A stretch of 64,000 nt of DNA from Mesorhizobium prunaredense (GTDB lineage Bacteria; Pseudomonadota; Alphaproteobacteria; Rhizobiales; Rhizobiaceae): assembly GCF_900156895.1 (NCBI RefSeq), contig NZ_FTPD01000001.1, positions 199,327 through 263,326 of the forward strand, read 5' to 3'. The position numbers and the translations under genes are program-made. Each line of letters begins with the position of its first letter. The first letter of the stretch is position 1. The notes beneath the pieces were generated by a model, which saw only the letters and a list, made by a program, of their open reading frames with translations, did not search any database and was not told the DNA's origin. This document shows, piece after piece, positions 63,967 to 64,000 of the stretch.

Positions 63967-64000
63967 AGTGCGCCCGGTTTGGCACGCGCCGGGGGTTGCA

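Overview
The window is GC-rich chromosomal DNA from an alphaproteobacterium of the order Hyphomicrobiales (Rhizobiales), most likely Mesorhizobium or a close relative. This rests on gene order and family content, not on a database search. The informative orders are bamE / ubiquinol-cytochrome c chaperone / DUF177 / plsX / fabH / ihfA / MerR, and glyA / nrdR / ribD / ribE / ribH / nusB. Other pointers are IalB-type, DUF982, DUF6163 and LdtR/LdtP proteins, and several families of rhizobial palindromic intergenic repeats. No rRNA, CRISPR array, prophage or complete insertion sequence is visible. One tRNA, tRNA-Pro(GGG), is present.

Layout. 1-1030: the start of a VOC-family gene cut by the window edge, then a decayed LysE-type exporter. 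1033-10953: a polysaccharide locus with a deacetylase, a CelD-like acyltransferase, a Wzz/ExoP-like co-polymerase with a degenerate kinase domain, a Wza-like export lipoprotein, a GT4 glycosyltransferase, a WcaJ/ExoY-type phosphoglycosyl transferase and an O-antigen ligase/polymerase. An orphan Phd-type antitoxin sits inside it. 11007-13958: tRNA-Pro and small regulatory or secreted genes, running into MerR and ihfA. 14065-20451: fatty acid and phospholipid initiation (fabH, plsX), DUF177, a cytochrome bc1 chaperone, bamE and the proton-pumping pyrophosphatase hppA. 20727-24539: a YehZYXW/OsmF-like betaine-type ABC importer. 24685-32053: an MFS gene, nusB, ribH, a parDE toxin-antitoxin pair, ribE, ribD, nrdR, an IalB-like protein and glyA. 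32165-36214: a group II intron scar behind the ldtP terminator, then ldtP, ldtR, DUF6163 and an acyl-CoA hydrolase/hydratase. 36422-43579: hemB, a DHFR-like reductase, ppk2, an aldo/keto reductase, a tiny lysine-rich protein, DUF982, an MdtG-like exporter and DUF423, interspersed with copies of a roughly 170-bp repeat.

43612-45211 is the most novel-looking small unit. A LacI-family regulator is divergent from two tandem, paralogous, unrecognised small proteins (54 and 47 residues). Four near-identical 14-bp palindromes (TTGAATCGATCCAA type) lie in front of all three genes. 47466-51857 is a tight four-gene operon: TelA, a lipoprotein fusing a periplasmic binding domain to a vWA domain, an XpaC-like membrane protein, and a second binding protein related to the first. 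It looks like an envelope-linked, Ter/TelA-type stress system of unknown substrate.

The right part (51861-63966) is mostly housekeeping: sthA, an RDD protein, bpt, an EamA transporter, an AI-2E-type transporter, parC, a periplasmic protein of unknown function, aspS and a GNAT-like protein at the edge. Coordinates and starts were read by eye from the sequence. Where the chosen start is not the longest possible one, the reason is given.
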